This document shows positions 55,001-64,000 of a stretch of DNA of 64,000 nucleotides, piece after piece; the first letter of the stretch is position 1, and each line of letters opens with the position of its first letter. Position numbers and translations under genes: made by a program. Location of the stretch: assembly GCA_907163375.1 (NCBI GenBank), contig CAJQUW010005788.1:1-64000 (forward strand). Direction: 5' to 3'. The DNA comes from Prostheceraeus crozeri. Lineage: Eukaryota > Platyhelminthes > Polycladida > Euryleptidae. The notes under the pieces are model-generated. The model had not been told where the DNA came from and made no database searches. It saw nothing but the letters and a program-made list of their open reading frames with translations.

Positions 55001-55778
55001 TTTGAGGATTTGCAAAGCGCCTCGGGATCCCGGGTTTGTGATCCCTAGTATCATCCTAAGTAATGGGACTGTTCCAGTGTAACATTTTGCTTAAACATCT
55101 TTATAAATATTCTTCACATTTCTACTAGCGCTCTGCGTGTGTGTCCGTCTAAGTGATGTTCTGATGAGAGACTGAAGTCCTCCAAGTGTACTTCGATCTT
55201 CATGGAGGTTTTTAAGATAGGACCTTGTCGTTGGCTGTTGAACCTGAAGCTGAAAGCTATGTCGTGACTGAATATGAGAAACAGAAATGATTGGCAACCA
55301 ACTGATAACAGTGGAGATGCCTAAAGACAAAAATCCTGCCAAGAACAGAACATAAATGCACAGTAACACTATTCCTATGTTCTGAGTATTAATCATATAC
55401 AGAGATTGACTCTGTTGTATCATTAGACACAGTCCTATACTAGCAAGGGAAATTTTTCGAGTAAATTTCTGTCAATAAGCAGTAGCTCAAAACGTGTTGT
55501 ATGTGGCTTTTATTACCATTTTTTAATGTAATTATAAATTAATTTGAACATTGGGATTGTAGTCCTTCCTTCTCGACTTGCAGTTCATTGCACGCTTAGA
55601 ATCCCAAATTAGTAACATTGATTCTACTATGCGCAATCTCCTTGAACCTGCTACTGGTGATGATGACGATCCGAATGTGAGTCAGATGAAGGAGGAATTG
55701 CGTCGTCTAGTGGAAAATGTTGACAAAACTGATGTGAATTCCCCAGAAGATTTAGAAGATATTTCCAAAACAATGCAG
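51761..55778 (+). CDS. PEX19: Probable PEX19, peroxisomal biogenesis factor 19, 5' exons
   Basis: Cytosolic chaperone and import receptor for peroxisomal membrane proteins. Exon 1 (51761-52087, ATG after TTTTAGA) encodes MANCSEEDANLAALLESALA then DF. LxALLESALxDF at residues 11-22 matches the N-terminal PEX3-binding helix of PEX19 (human ELEELLESALDDF). A Gln/Glu/Ser-rich disordered linker follows, then EKLAAELLGGLGGL (residues about 83-96). Exon 2 (55584-55778, phase 0) encodes FIARLESQISNIDSTMRNLL and ends DLEDISKTMQ before GTGAGT. Intermediate and later exons (the conserved C-terminal membrane-protein-binding domain and a CaaX end) were not found and probably lie downstream of 55.8 kb or outside the window. 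The assignment rests mainly on the N-terminal motif and the acidic helical layout. Confidence 0.62.
53484..53579. other. 96-nt hairpin with about 31-bp stem (small-RNA-precursor-like)
   Basis: The arms TTAGACTGGAGGATGACCCC then ATCACCGATTGA and the mirrored TCAATCTGTGATGGGGTCAT then CCTCCATCTAA pair with one bulged base and one mismatch, leaving a loop of about 33 nt. Length and stem quality suit a microRNA precursor, but a tiny palindromic transposon remnant would look the same. Confidence 0.55.
54261..54943. mobile_element. hAT-like non-autonomous element, 683 bp
   Basis: Starts CAGTGTTTTATCCACTCCT and ends AGGACTGGATAAAACACTG, mirror images with one mismatch. Flanked by ATTATTAT and CATATTAT (6 of 8), compatible with a decayed 8-bp duplication. 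Subterminal G-run (GGGGGGGGGAG) and AGGGGGGAATT blocks are present. No transposase is encoded. Confidence 0.75.
55091..55423 (-). CDS. Unassigned membrane-protein-like ORF antisense to the PEX19 intron
   Basis: 110 codons on the minus strand. Residues about 15-45 form one or two hydrophobic segments (IGIVLLCIYVLFLAGFLSLG), followed by a Gln/Arg/Ser-rich tail. TTAATACTCAG inside the frame could be a splice acceptor, making the rest a terminal exon. No family is recognised. It could be chance in an AT-rich intron, but it is long and of ordinary protein composition. Confidence 0.22.
   Translation of the reverse strand: MIQQSQSLYMINTQNIGIVLLCIYVLFLAGFLSLGISTVISWLPIISVSHIQSRHSFQLQVQQPTTRSYLKNLHEDRSTLGGLQSLIRTSLRRTHTQSASRNVKNIYKDV
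55584..55778 (+). CDS. PEX19: PEX19 exon (second visible)
   Basis: 65 codons, phase 0 both ends, acceptor GACTTGCAG, donor CAG/GTGAGT. Amphipathic helices (FIARLESQISNIDSTMRNL; QMKEELRRLVENVDK) separated by an acidic TGDDDDPN turn. It fits the helical middle part of PEX19, although this region is poorly conserved in the family. Confidence 0.6.
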
Positions 55779-58511
55779 GTGAGTTAATGTGTTAATCATT
55801 TACGAAGTTTGAGTCATTTAAATGATTAATTATATTTCAAACATGTGATGTGATTCTCATCTTTAGACGCAGATTTTACTTAGTAAAGTTTACTATCCCA
55901 CCGCATGTGACAGTAGTCACGTTAAGCCATCATTTTTAAAGCTATCAAGCGAATGATCAAATTCGAAGATGACCAACGTGAAGTGTAAAATTACCGTGCG
56001 ATTCATTAAAAAAATTAGCGTGTTCGATTAAATGGCTGACACATAATCACTTATCTGCCGATTATTTGCCTATTAATGAATTTCCGTGGATTTTTATTAT
56101 TTTTTAGAAATCAATGATTAGTCGAAGTTAAAGATTTCAAATTTTTGGATAAACCTAATTCTGAAAGCAGGCCTACATAGTATACTGAATTACTAAAATC
56201 CAAGCGACTTCGTGACGGAAAGCTACGAAATTCTTCCAAAGATTTATTTTTTCATACAGATCAGAAACGCTGGTAAAATGGAGCTAGGATATATTTTCGC
56301 ATATTATAATGCACAAATTGGCAATTTTCCTCTCCGCGCCTGGGTAGAAGCGTTGATCAGTGCTTCTCATGCACCTCTCTAAATTCGGAGAAATCCTGTG
56401 AACCATGCCACGTTCTCGCCTCTGATTGACTGAGAAATGCAACCATTTGTTTTGCAACTGACGAGTTCAGACCACCCAGACATCGCTTTTTCGAAAGTAT
56501 GCCTGATTTTTCGTTTTTATCAAGTGGCATTCGTTTATTTTTCGTTCTTTGGGAAGAGCAAGAAAAGTGTTTCGTAGTAAAGACCTTCTTTATATGTTGA
56601 CAACATGACTTTATGTGATGTTGCCCTTTAATTTAGCCATGCTATCATCCATGTGTTGACAATTGCATAATCTTAAGTAATAACTTATATTATATTGGAA
56701 TTGGAAAATGTACCCTTATTAGCAAAAAAGTCATGTAGCAATTCCTGAAGGCGAAGCCTTGTCGTAGTGCGTTCCGGTATATGCACAATTTTTTACAGTG
56801 ACTTAAGGCCATGCTGCCACAACTTTTACACAAATATAAATTGATGCATGTTGAAAATACAAGCGGGTTACATGCTACAAATAAATGTCATCGTATTTAT
56901 CAGTCAAGGAATTCGAGATATCTGTCCACGCTGGCTTGCCTGTGACTAACGGGAGGCCTACTACCGAGTTTTTTTTAGAAGATTGATGTTGGATTATTGA
57001 AACGAGCTGTTTAGTTTAGGTTAGCTTAGCTGGTTAGTTACGTTAGGATTTTCGTGAAGTACGTGTAAATAGGCAAAAAGTTGATAAGTATATATCGTTC
57101 TGCATTTACTAATAGAGATATTACTGCTCTTAATGCATTATATACTGATATGATCGGATATGTGTAGCCTATAATTTATATAATCACCTGAAACTTTTTG
57201 AGTTATAGATTGAGAAATACTAGATCTACTAGTAATGCACTATTTTGCAAGCAATTTGACTACCGTTTACATTACTGCAGTCATGTTTATTACGTCATAC
57301 TTCACCGGCTATATACATGTATTTTCATAGCTTCTGTGTGCTGAGCTATGCGGTATCGACTTATCCCGTGTTCTTCAACAACTGGCAACGTCTGGCAAAT
57401 GCGTCAGTAAATAGTAATGCCCAGATAAAATTCAGCGAGAGAAAGTGGTGTCAACGATCTAAGACAATGAGAACCTTGCATCGTAAACCTTGGACTTGGT
57501 TTTAGATAAATTGTCTTGGCTATTTGTCACGTTTTGACAAATTACCATTGGATTTATTACAAAGTAACGAAGACGAAAATAAAATCAACGTCTTTCAATA
57601 TTGGCTATTTCCAATTCAGTTCAAAGCTTGGACTTGTTTGCATATTTTAGTAGACGTGCATGGAGCATGATCATGATAATTAGCCATTGAAGTTGCCTTT
57701 ATAGCGATAGTTTTTATGGAATTTATTCATGAATTTATCCAATATTATCATTTATCGTCGCTTTGCATCAATTTAGATTTAGATTGTTGATGCACCGGTA
57801 TATAAGTTTGTATTTGCACTGTAAAGTTTTGATCGAAAAAGTGCTAATATATGTTTCATGAGAAGCAGTTTTGATCTCTGGAATATTATAGATTATATAT
57901 TATGGCAAGCACTTATAGTTACAAGCTTGACGGAAGGGGACGTCTGTAAAGAAACCACTCGAATGTAAATCACTGACTACATATTTTTCTCTCTTTGGTA
58001 GCTGTCTATTGTCGGAAAAATTCCATTTTAGAAATATTTATCATCTGATAACTATAGGACAGCATAATTGAACAAAATCAATTTCGTTGATAGTAAATAT
58101 ACAAGTTGACCCTTTTACATCTAAATTAACGGTCGCAACAATGTCCATTTAATAAGAGATCAATTTTGTTTCAATAGTATAACTTAATTATAAGCATTAT
58201 CTTTCTTTGCAAAAATGCATATTAGTAAGCATATAGCTATTATTAGCATAATATAAGGCTTACGAGTGATGAAGAAAACTAAAGTGATTATCAGATGAAA
58301 CCTTTTGTGTACATTCTATCACTATACAAAATCATTGCCATTTTGATGTAAAATCTTATTAAGGATCCTTTATTCGTGATATGATCCACTTCGCATGTCT
58401 TTAGTTGACAGACCCCTATCTAAAAAATATTTGCAAATATCACTATGCTTTGAAATATTCAGATGAAAGAGAGGGTCAGAGTTTTACGCTAATTTAGTAG
58501 TTTGAAGTATG
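55779..58511. other. Region downstream of the second PEX19 exon
   Basis: AT-rich, with short frames only (for example 57317-57505, no domain). Probably the next PEX19 intron. No further exon, RNA gene or element was identified. Confidence 0.55.
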
Positions 58512-58619
58512 CAGGACTGCCACTCTTCCGGTTTTAACCGAAATTCCGGCTTTTTTTAGACGAAACTAAGTAGTGGGAAAATGTTCTTTCAAGTAACAAA
58601 CAATTTGCTTTCTGAAGCA

Positions 58620-59185
58620 TTTTGGGGGCCTTTTCGAGATGGTGAGAGGCCCTTTAAGATTATGAGGGGGCAATCTTGTGATCGTTATGAGGCCCTTTTA
58701 GATTGCGAAGTGCCCTTTTGAGATCGAGGGGGCCCTCTTCAGATCGTGAGGGACCTTTTAGATTGTGAAGTGCCCTTTTGAGATCGAGAGGGGCCCTCTT
58801 CAGATCGTGAGGGACCTTTTAGATTGTGATAGGGCCCTTTTGAGATCGAGAGGGGCCCTTTAAGATTGTGAACGGGCCCATTTCAGATCGTGAGGGGGCC
58901 GTCCTGAGATCGTGAGGGGCCTTTTAAGTTGTGAAAGGGCCCTTTAAGATGGTGAAGGGTCCCTTTTGAGATCGAGAGGGGCTCTCTTGAGATAATGATG
59001 AGCCCTTTCAGATTGTGAAAGGGCCCATCTCACATCGTGAGGGGCCCTCTTGAGATCGTGAGGGTTTCTCCTAGATTGTGAAGGTGATCTTTTGAGATCG
59101 TGAGCAGCCCTCTTGATGTTGTGTAGAGACCCTTTTAGATTGTGAAGGAGCCTATTCAGCTCGTGAAGGGGCCCTTCAATTTTAA
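58620..59185 (+). repeat. Minisatellite, about 20-bp unit (GGGGCCCTTTTGAGATCGTGA-type)
   Basis: About 28-29 imperfect units alternating GAGATCGTGAGGGGCCC and AGATTGTGAAGGGCCC forms. Each unit carries a GGGCCC palindrome. The minus-strand ORF 58944-59189 translates this array (HDLKRAP-like repeats) and is not a gene. Confidence 0.9.
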
Positions 59186-59349
59186 ACAATCATGAATTTC
59201 AAAGCAGTTATTTAAGATATAAGAAATAATTTTAGGAGGAAATGCTTCACAAAAAAGTTGCACTACGTTCGTATGGAGTTTTGATTGCTTTGATTCTCTA
59301 CAAAATGCGCCATTCAAGAGGCGGCATTACTGATTGCACGGCAATCTCT

Positions 59350-59760
59350 ACTTGCTCACCAGTTGCCCGAACACAATCCAATTCTTCGGTCAGCAGCGCA
59401 AGATAATGTCTCTACGCTATCGCTCGTCAATCTGGTGAAAAACTGTGCAAATTTTGTTTTCCAGTTCATCCAAATGCACAGGATGACTCCAATTCACCAT
59501 TTCCTTAACGTGTTCAAGCGAAAAAAATGTCACGAGGCATTAAATGTGGTAGTATCGAAAGCTGTCATGACGGTCAATCCATGATTTAGGAAAATGATTG
59601 CTTAAATAATTTACGATCGGTCGGTGGTAGTGCGCTGTCACTCCATCCTGTATGAAGATGCTCCTATCCACAGTGACATTCGGTATCACTTTATACAGCA
59701 TGGAAAGGAAGTTTTTACCATTCATTGTCGGTTTCTCGAAAGCTTAACTGCGCTTCATAA
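59350..59760 (-). pseudogene. Mariner (DD41D-like) transposase relic
   Basis: The minus-strand frame IFIQDGVTAHYHRPIVNYLS then NHFPKSWIDRHDSF corresponds to the second catalytic block (QQDGAPxHYxxxVRxxL...RWIGRRGPV) of DD41D elements, preceded by NGKNFLSMLYKVIPN. The downstream third block is very decayed. No TIRs could be assigned. Confidence 0.55.
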
Positions 59761-60431
59761 GGAAATGCCAGCCCAAGCTTTTAGACTATGTTGATCCATG
59801 GATTATGTGCGAAGGTATTTGTTGTGACCAGACCGCTCTGCAGAAGCAGTCTTTCAAACATCGAATAGCTGAACAGCAATTTCCAGTGGCTTCTTAAAGA
59901 CGAGATCTTCTTCACAATAAAGACGAGATCTTGTATCGTGTGACGTCATGGCATGATTAATAGAAAATGACATCTGCACGAGAATGCCTTTTAATTTTGA
60001 ATTTGAAATTTTCGAACGAAATGAAGAAGTTAACTTTTGAAACAGTTAAATTGATTATTCGTGCTGGTTTTGTGTTGAAGGAGGGGGAGGAATCTCAGTA
60101 GTACATTCTATCTAGCCTTCAAAAGCAGTTCTTTTGAAGATAGTAGTTTTTCGAGTCATGCATTCTTCTAGTGCACCTGGTGAAAATTGGTGATTGAAAA
60201 GCATCGGTAACAATATTGTGCCATTTATTTACTTGCTGACTGAGGATTCATTAGCATCTTTATTGCAACAGACCCAACTTCTGCCTGAACGCTTTCAAAA
60301 CTTATCGGATTGTGGGATATCGAATGATCGTAATTTTTTTACTTTTAAGGGGGCCCACGGCTGCGCATTTTAAGGGGGCCCATTGCGATTTGACTTTCCG
60401 GTTTTTATTTTTGATAAGAGTGGCAGCCCTG

Positions 60432-62214
60432 ATATGGCAGTTAGAGAAATTTTCTTAGCCACATTGCAAGTTATAAAATCATGTTGATTCCGCTGAATTT
60501 TCTAGCAGTATTTTTGTTGATTTTTTCAACACTTATGTTTCAACTATCCTATGAAACAATCTTGGAATCTACATTATTTGTCTAAAATTGAAGCAATCTA
60601 AATCGAGTTGTTGCTGTAGCCTTTTGATGGAATGCTCGATATACAAATAGGGCACATGGGCTCAAATCCATTTTTTGAAAACTAAATTTGACCATTCCAA
60701 ACCAAATCTGACACCTATAAATTCAGACCAAATGCAACAATTCCAAACCTAACGTAACATTTAACATGGGATCCTGAAGGGATTTAACATGGGAACTGTA
60801 GATAATGGTGATAGAAAATCAGTCAAGAACTATATATTAAACGTGACATTTAAGATGCTAATGTACATTACTTTTATCCAATGCCGACAAAGATCGCATC
60901 ATACTCATAGCTGCCTATCAGAATGGCAATTGAAGTGGTACATTCCCATAGCGAATCCTACATATTGAGCATAACTTTAACAAAAACCCACTATTCAATT
61001 ATTTGACGGAATCAGCGCTTCTTAGGTGGGCCACTTATGGTCCATGTAACATATCCTCTTGAAATGTGTGAAAATCTTTGAGCACTTATCTTAACAGGAT
61101 CTAAGGCTTGCCAAGAGGACCTCCTCGCTGATCCATAACATTGCGTTATATGTGCTGAACGCTGGACTTCATCCTTTACCTAACAATGCTGATAGTTATG
61201 AAAACAATTAAAACAAATAATCTACACTATCGCGAGTTATGCATTGGTAATTGGACAACAGTGTACTCCATCATTCGGCGATTCCTCGCTTCCAGAAAAT
61301 TGACAAGGGCGGATGGAGGACTCATAGGGAGAAAAATGACTGAAGAGCACGGCATGCTCGATGTTGAGGAGAACTGTACACTTCCCTGTTTGATGAAACG
61401 TCATGATGTAGAAATGTTGCACAGGAAACTCAAAATTGTTTTTCTGACACATTCCTCCGTGTTTCACTAATTCAGACATTTTAATGCAAATAAGTATTTT
61501 GAAAAGTGACAGTGTTTTTCTATCTTAGTCATTAGTCAGAAATAGTATAGACGCACAAGTTCAACAATGTGTCGTGATCAATTTCGTTGTAAAGTAGTGC
61601 AAAGTCTGTATTTGGTTTGAAATAGTCTCATTTGCTTTGTATTCCATTCACATTTGCCATATCAATGACGCATTTTCATTTACTATGTCTTATTTGGATA
61701 AGCAAGTGTTCATATTAGTCTGACTATGTCGTACGAGTATTTGCCTTTGCAATGTTACATTTGGGTCTCAAATCATATATTACATAATCTCCTTTCGGAA
61801 AAAGAGAGGCAGGCAAAATCTTTCTCAAGCCACAGTTTAAATCTTAAATCAATTTAAATCCTTGCTGAGGTGTGAAGGCAATTTCGATAAAGTTTCTTGC
61901 GTGGACGATCAGAACCTTTTCTATAAGTGATCCGGAATTCCTTGTTACACCACCTATATACATTTATGATTGTGGTTCATTTCATTGAAAGGGTCATTTC
62001 ATCAACACGTAGATATCGTGGATTTAAGTCATTTCATCGACAGGGTCATTTCGTCGATGGTTCGTTTCATCTATGTCTGTGGCCAGAGTCAGAAGACATT
62101 GAAGTCCTCGATAAAGTTCAAAGACTCATAGCTTGATGTCTATGAAATATTGAGTTAGGTTATCATTTTAACTATTTATGGATGCATGATGCTCTTGAAC
62201 AAATACCAATATAA
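60432..62214. other. Region without an assignable gene
   Basis: AT-rich, mostly unremarkable. 61980-62060 has three to four TCATTTCRTCRAYG-type phrases (for example GGTCATTTCATCAACACG and GGTCATTTCGTCGATGG), a short imperfect repeat. The ORF at 61186-61470 has no domain. Confidence 0.5.
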
Positions 62215-62313
62215 CATTAACATGGATTTTTGAGGGCAACAATGTAGGACATTTGAGGGTGTGCACGCGCCTCAAAAATGTCCTACATTGTTGCCCGAAA
62301 AAAACGATGTTAA
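62215..62313. repeat. Inverted repeat with about 44-bp arms just upstream of LINE E
   Basis: Left arm 62215-62259 and right arm 62270-62313 share GGGCAACAATGTAGGACATT in opposite orientation, with about 10 nt between them (around GTGTGCACGCG). A third partial copy, GGGCAGCAATGTAGGGA, is near 62341. It may be a head-to-head 5' end of the LINE or a separate fold-back. Confidence 0.75.
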
Positions 62314-62809
62314 TAGTATTGTGCGTAATTAATGTGGTCTGGGCAGCAATGTAGGGAAAAAGCGAGCAGCAAAATGCTATGAATACATACTCTCCGTGTG
62401 CGCTGGTCGTGTACGCTCCGTGCAAGTGACAGCCATCTTGGTTTTTCGTGATTTCTACCTGAACATCACTACTCTTGTGAATAATTTTTATATGATTTCG
62501 GCCCTCTCGCTTCGCTGAGCATCGTGATTCATTCGGATATATTCGTCGGTACGCCGCATCCATCGAGTGATATCCCATCTTCCTCATTCTTGGCTGTTGT
62601 ACGTGACTGTTGAAAGTTCGCTGCCTCGCTGTCGTCGTTCCTAAAATCAATACTGTCCCTTTGTATCATTTCTTGTGGAAGATTGCGTAGAATTGGTGCG
62701 GTCATCCACCTTCAACTCATCAACGACTGACTGGTCTGTTGGAATCGGTGTTGGACTTACTTCCAGAGGTTCAAGACTTCCATTCCCGTTAAATACAATT
62801 TTTTTTGAC

Positions 62810-63590
62810 ATGTCACCAACAGCTTGTGTAGTGACAACGGATGACATACTAAAGATGACAGAAGAAGAACTTATCAATCGCAAAAGTGTCTCAAAAAAGG
62901 AAGTTGTAAAGGCTTTGTTTCTTTTGAAGAATCAGATAATTTCTCGTCCATCTGATATGAAAGAGACATCAGACATGGATTCCTTACTTCAAATATTTGA
63001 AAGCAAATTGATCAAGCATATTCAGCCTCTTACTGAAAAGATCGAAACCATAATGCAAAAGTACGATGATTTGTCCCAAAAATATGAATCTTTGCTTGAG
63101 AAATGCAACGACCTTCAATCGGACCGTGTAGGCTTGGACTACAACTCCATGTGCACAGAAATACAACAGAGAATAATAAGAAGGGAGAATCTTGTTATTT
63201 CTGGGGTACCCGAATCAATTGGTACACCAGAAGAAAGAAGAGAAAGTGACTTGGAGGCTATTCGGAAAATCGCCAGTGCCCTCAACTGCGACTTACCTTC
63301 AGACTGCAACTGTGATAGACTTGCCAGTCCTAAAGACGGTCAGAATCAAGGAAACCCTAGACTCATACGCTTAAAGTGCCCGAGCGAAAATAGCCGAAAC
63401 TAAATTCTAAGAAATGTAATCCAATACAAGAACGTCTTCATCAACCCCGACTACACCAAGCACGAACGTGAACAAAACAAGCTTCTCAGACAGCAATTAA
63501 AAATGCGCAGAGACAACGGCGAAAGAGTCCGATCAAAGCTGGAAAAGTCGTATTGGTCAATCAAGATAATTTGGCTCAGAATTTTCGATA
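62810..63590 (+). pseudogene. LINE E ORF1 (coiled-coil nucleic-acid-binding protein), frameshifted
   Basis: From ATG 62810: MSPTACVVTTDDILKMTEEE, a coiled coil (LTEKIETIMQKYDDLSQKYE then SLLEKCNDLQ), then RIIRRENLVISGVPES and NPRLIRLKCPS, the ORF1 pattern of CR1/L1-like LINEs (RRNNLxIxGxPE...). The frame is interrupted near 63390-63410 and again near 63530. Downstream blocks NVIQYKNVFINPDYTKHERE and IKAGKVVLVNQDNLAQNFR end at a TAA near 63588. Two to three indels in ORF1; otherwise well kept, so a relatively young copy. Confidence 0.75.
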
Positions 63591-63592
63591 AA

Positions 63593-64000
63593 GTTTTTAC
63601 CGAAGAAAGTTACACCGCTTCCAGTAATAACATTATTACTTCAGTAAATGCTCGTTCTCTATTACCCAAAATAGATGAGTTGAAGCTTTGTGTTTCCATT
63701 AAAAGACCAACGTTAGTATGTGTAACGGAAACTTGGTTTAACGATAGTATTACGAACACTATCGCACAAATTCCCGGTTATGTATTGTGCCGATCGGATC
63801 GAAATAATCGTCGCAGCGGCGGTGTAGCGGTTTACCTCAGTGCCGAAGTCGATTTTATTGATATCACTGAATATTTTCAGTTTCCTTCGTGTGCTAATGT
63901 ACTGGTTCTTGAAATAATGACTTTTCAAATTATACTGACATGTGTATATATCCCACCAAATGTCAGTAATGATTTGAATAATGCGATTTATTTAACTTTA
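63593..64000 (+). CDS. LINE E ORF2, endonuclease start, continues past the window
   Basis: Open frame to the window edge: NIITSVNARSLLPKIDELKL, then PTLVCVTETWFNDS (catalytic ET of the AP-type endonuclease), IPGYVLCRSDRNNRRSGGVA and LTCVYIPPN. This is the N-terminal endonuclease domain (N...R S L..K...L......D...ITETWL....I.....Y...R.DR....GGG). Family CR1/Jockey-like. It may be the same family as the RT fragment LINE D at 50.4-51.3 kb, but no overlapping region allows a test here. Confidence 0.8.

Larger units (their letters stand above)
52088..55583 (+). other. Intron between the two PEX19 exons (about 3.5 kb)
   Basis: Contains a 96-nt hairpin at 53484, an hAT-like non-autonomous element at 54261 and a minus-strand open frame at 55091. 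A SmaI-like palindrome pair (CCCGGGATT / GGATCCCGGG) lies near 55000-55030. No further PEX19 exon was recognised between. Confidence 0.6.
58512..60431. mobile_element. hAT-like composite element holding a minisatellite
   Basis: Left end CAGGACTGCCACTCTTCCGG and right end AAGAGTGGCAGCCCTG are mirror images of CAGGRCTGCCACTCTT, an hAT-style terminus. Flanks GTATG / ATATG give at most a decayed partial duplication. Inside are the GGGCCC minisatellite (58620-59185), a minus-strand mariner relic (59350-59760) and, near the right end, two more minisatellite-like AAGGGGGCCCA units (60348, 60372). Confidence 0.6.

Noticed and set aside
58944-59189. 81-codon repetitive minus-strand ORF
   Set aside because: Product of the minisatellite; its period matches the DNA unit.
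62168-62650. 160-codon minus-strand ORF
   Set aside because: Crosses the inverted repeat and the LINE E leader; no recognisable domain.
1-64000. tRNA, rRNA, CRISPR arrays, bacterial operons
   Set aside because: I found no convincing tRNA A/B boxes with cloverleaf, no rRNA-like blocks and no regularly spaced repeats. The gene structure is eukaryotic.

Overview
The window is nuclear DNA of an animal, almost certainly an invertebrate. It is AT-rich, with small exons, GT-AG introns of 0.24 to 14 kb and a dense mix of transposable elements. The arthropod or mite-like impression from the protein sequences is inference only; nothing here fixes the species.

Two host genes are clear. The first is a tetraspanin of the eight-cysteine group (TspanC8, kin of TSPAN5/14/17/33), plus strand, with six visible exons between 9053 and 42836. 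Splice phases agree at every junction. The stop codon is present, but the extreme N-terminal exon was not found. The second is the 5' half of a probable PEX19 gene, plus strand, with exons at 51761-52087 and 55584-55778. It runs on beyond the recognisable exons and probably out of the window.

Layout. 1-3.5 kb: a broken Polinton-type element (protein-primed DNA polymerase B and a zinc-finger ORF, minus strand), cut by the window edge. 3.6-6.7 kb: small unassigned genes, a 202-bp tandem duplication, a duplicated 137-bp block and a coiled-coil protein gene; these may be accessory parts of the same element. 7.5-8.8 kb: a complex tandem repeat with G-run/GACGTCA boxes. 9-43 kb: the tetraspanin gene, whose introns hold nested LINEs (10.4-13 kb), a LINE split by a DD41D mariner with 179-bp inverted repeats (14.7-16.9 kb), a LINE fragment at 23 kb, a non-autonomous hAT inside an older repeat (26.5 kb), two inverted-repeat elements (29.7 and 32.4 kb), a LINE/Penelope patch at 36 kb, and a Harbinger element carrying a Penelope-like insertion (39.8-41.7 kb). 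46.7-51.3 kb: a second mariner, LINE remnants and possible piggyBac-type debris. 51.7-55.8 kb: PEX19. 58.5-60.4 kb: an hAT-like element filled with a roughly 20-bp minisatellite and a mariner remnant. 62.2-64 kb: a LINE with ORF1 and the start of an ORF2 endonuclease, leaving the window.

The most interesting structure is at 39.9-40.75 kb. It is a short insertion with a 12-bp target duplication whose only ORF is a GIY-YIG endonuclease of Penelope type. The ORF is flanked by roughly 145-bp inverted repeats, each carrying a hammerhead-ribozyme-like core, and the whole insertion sits inside a deleted Harbinger transposon.
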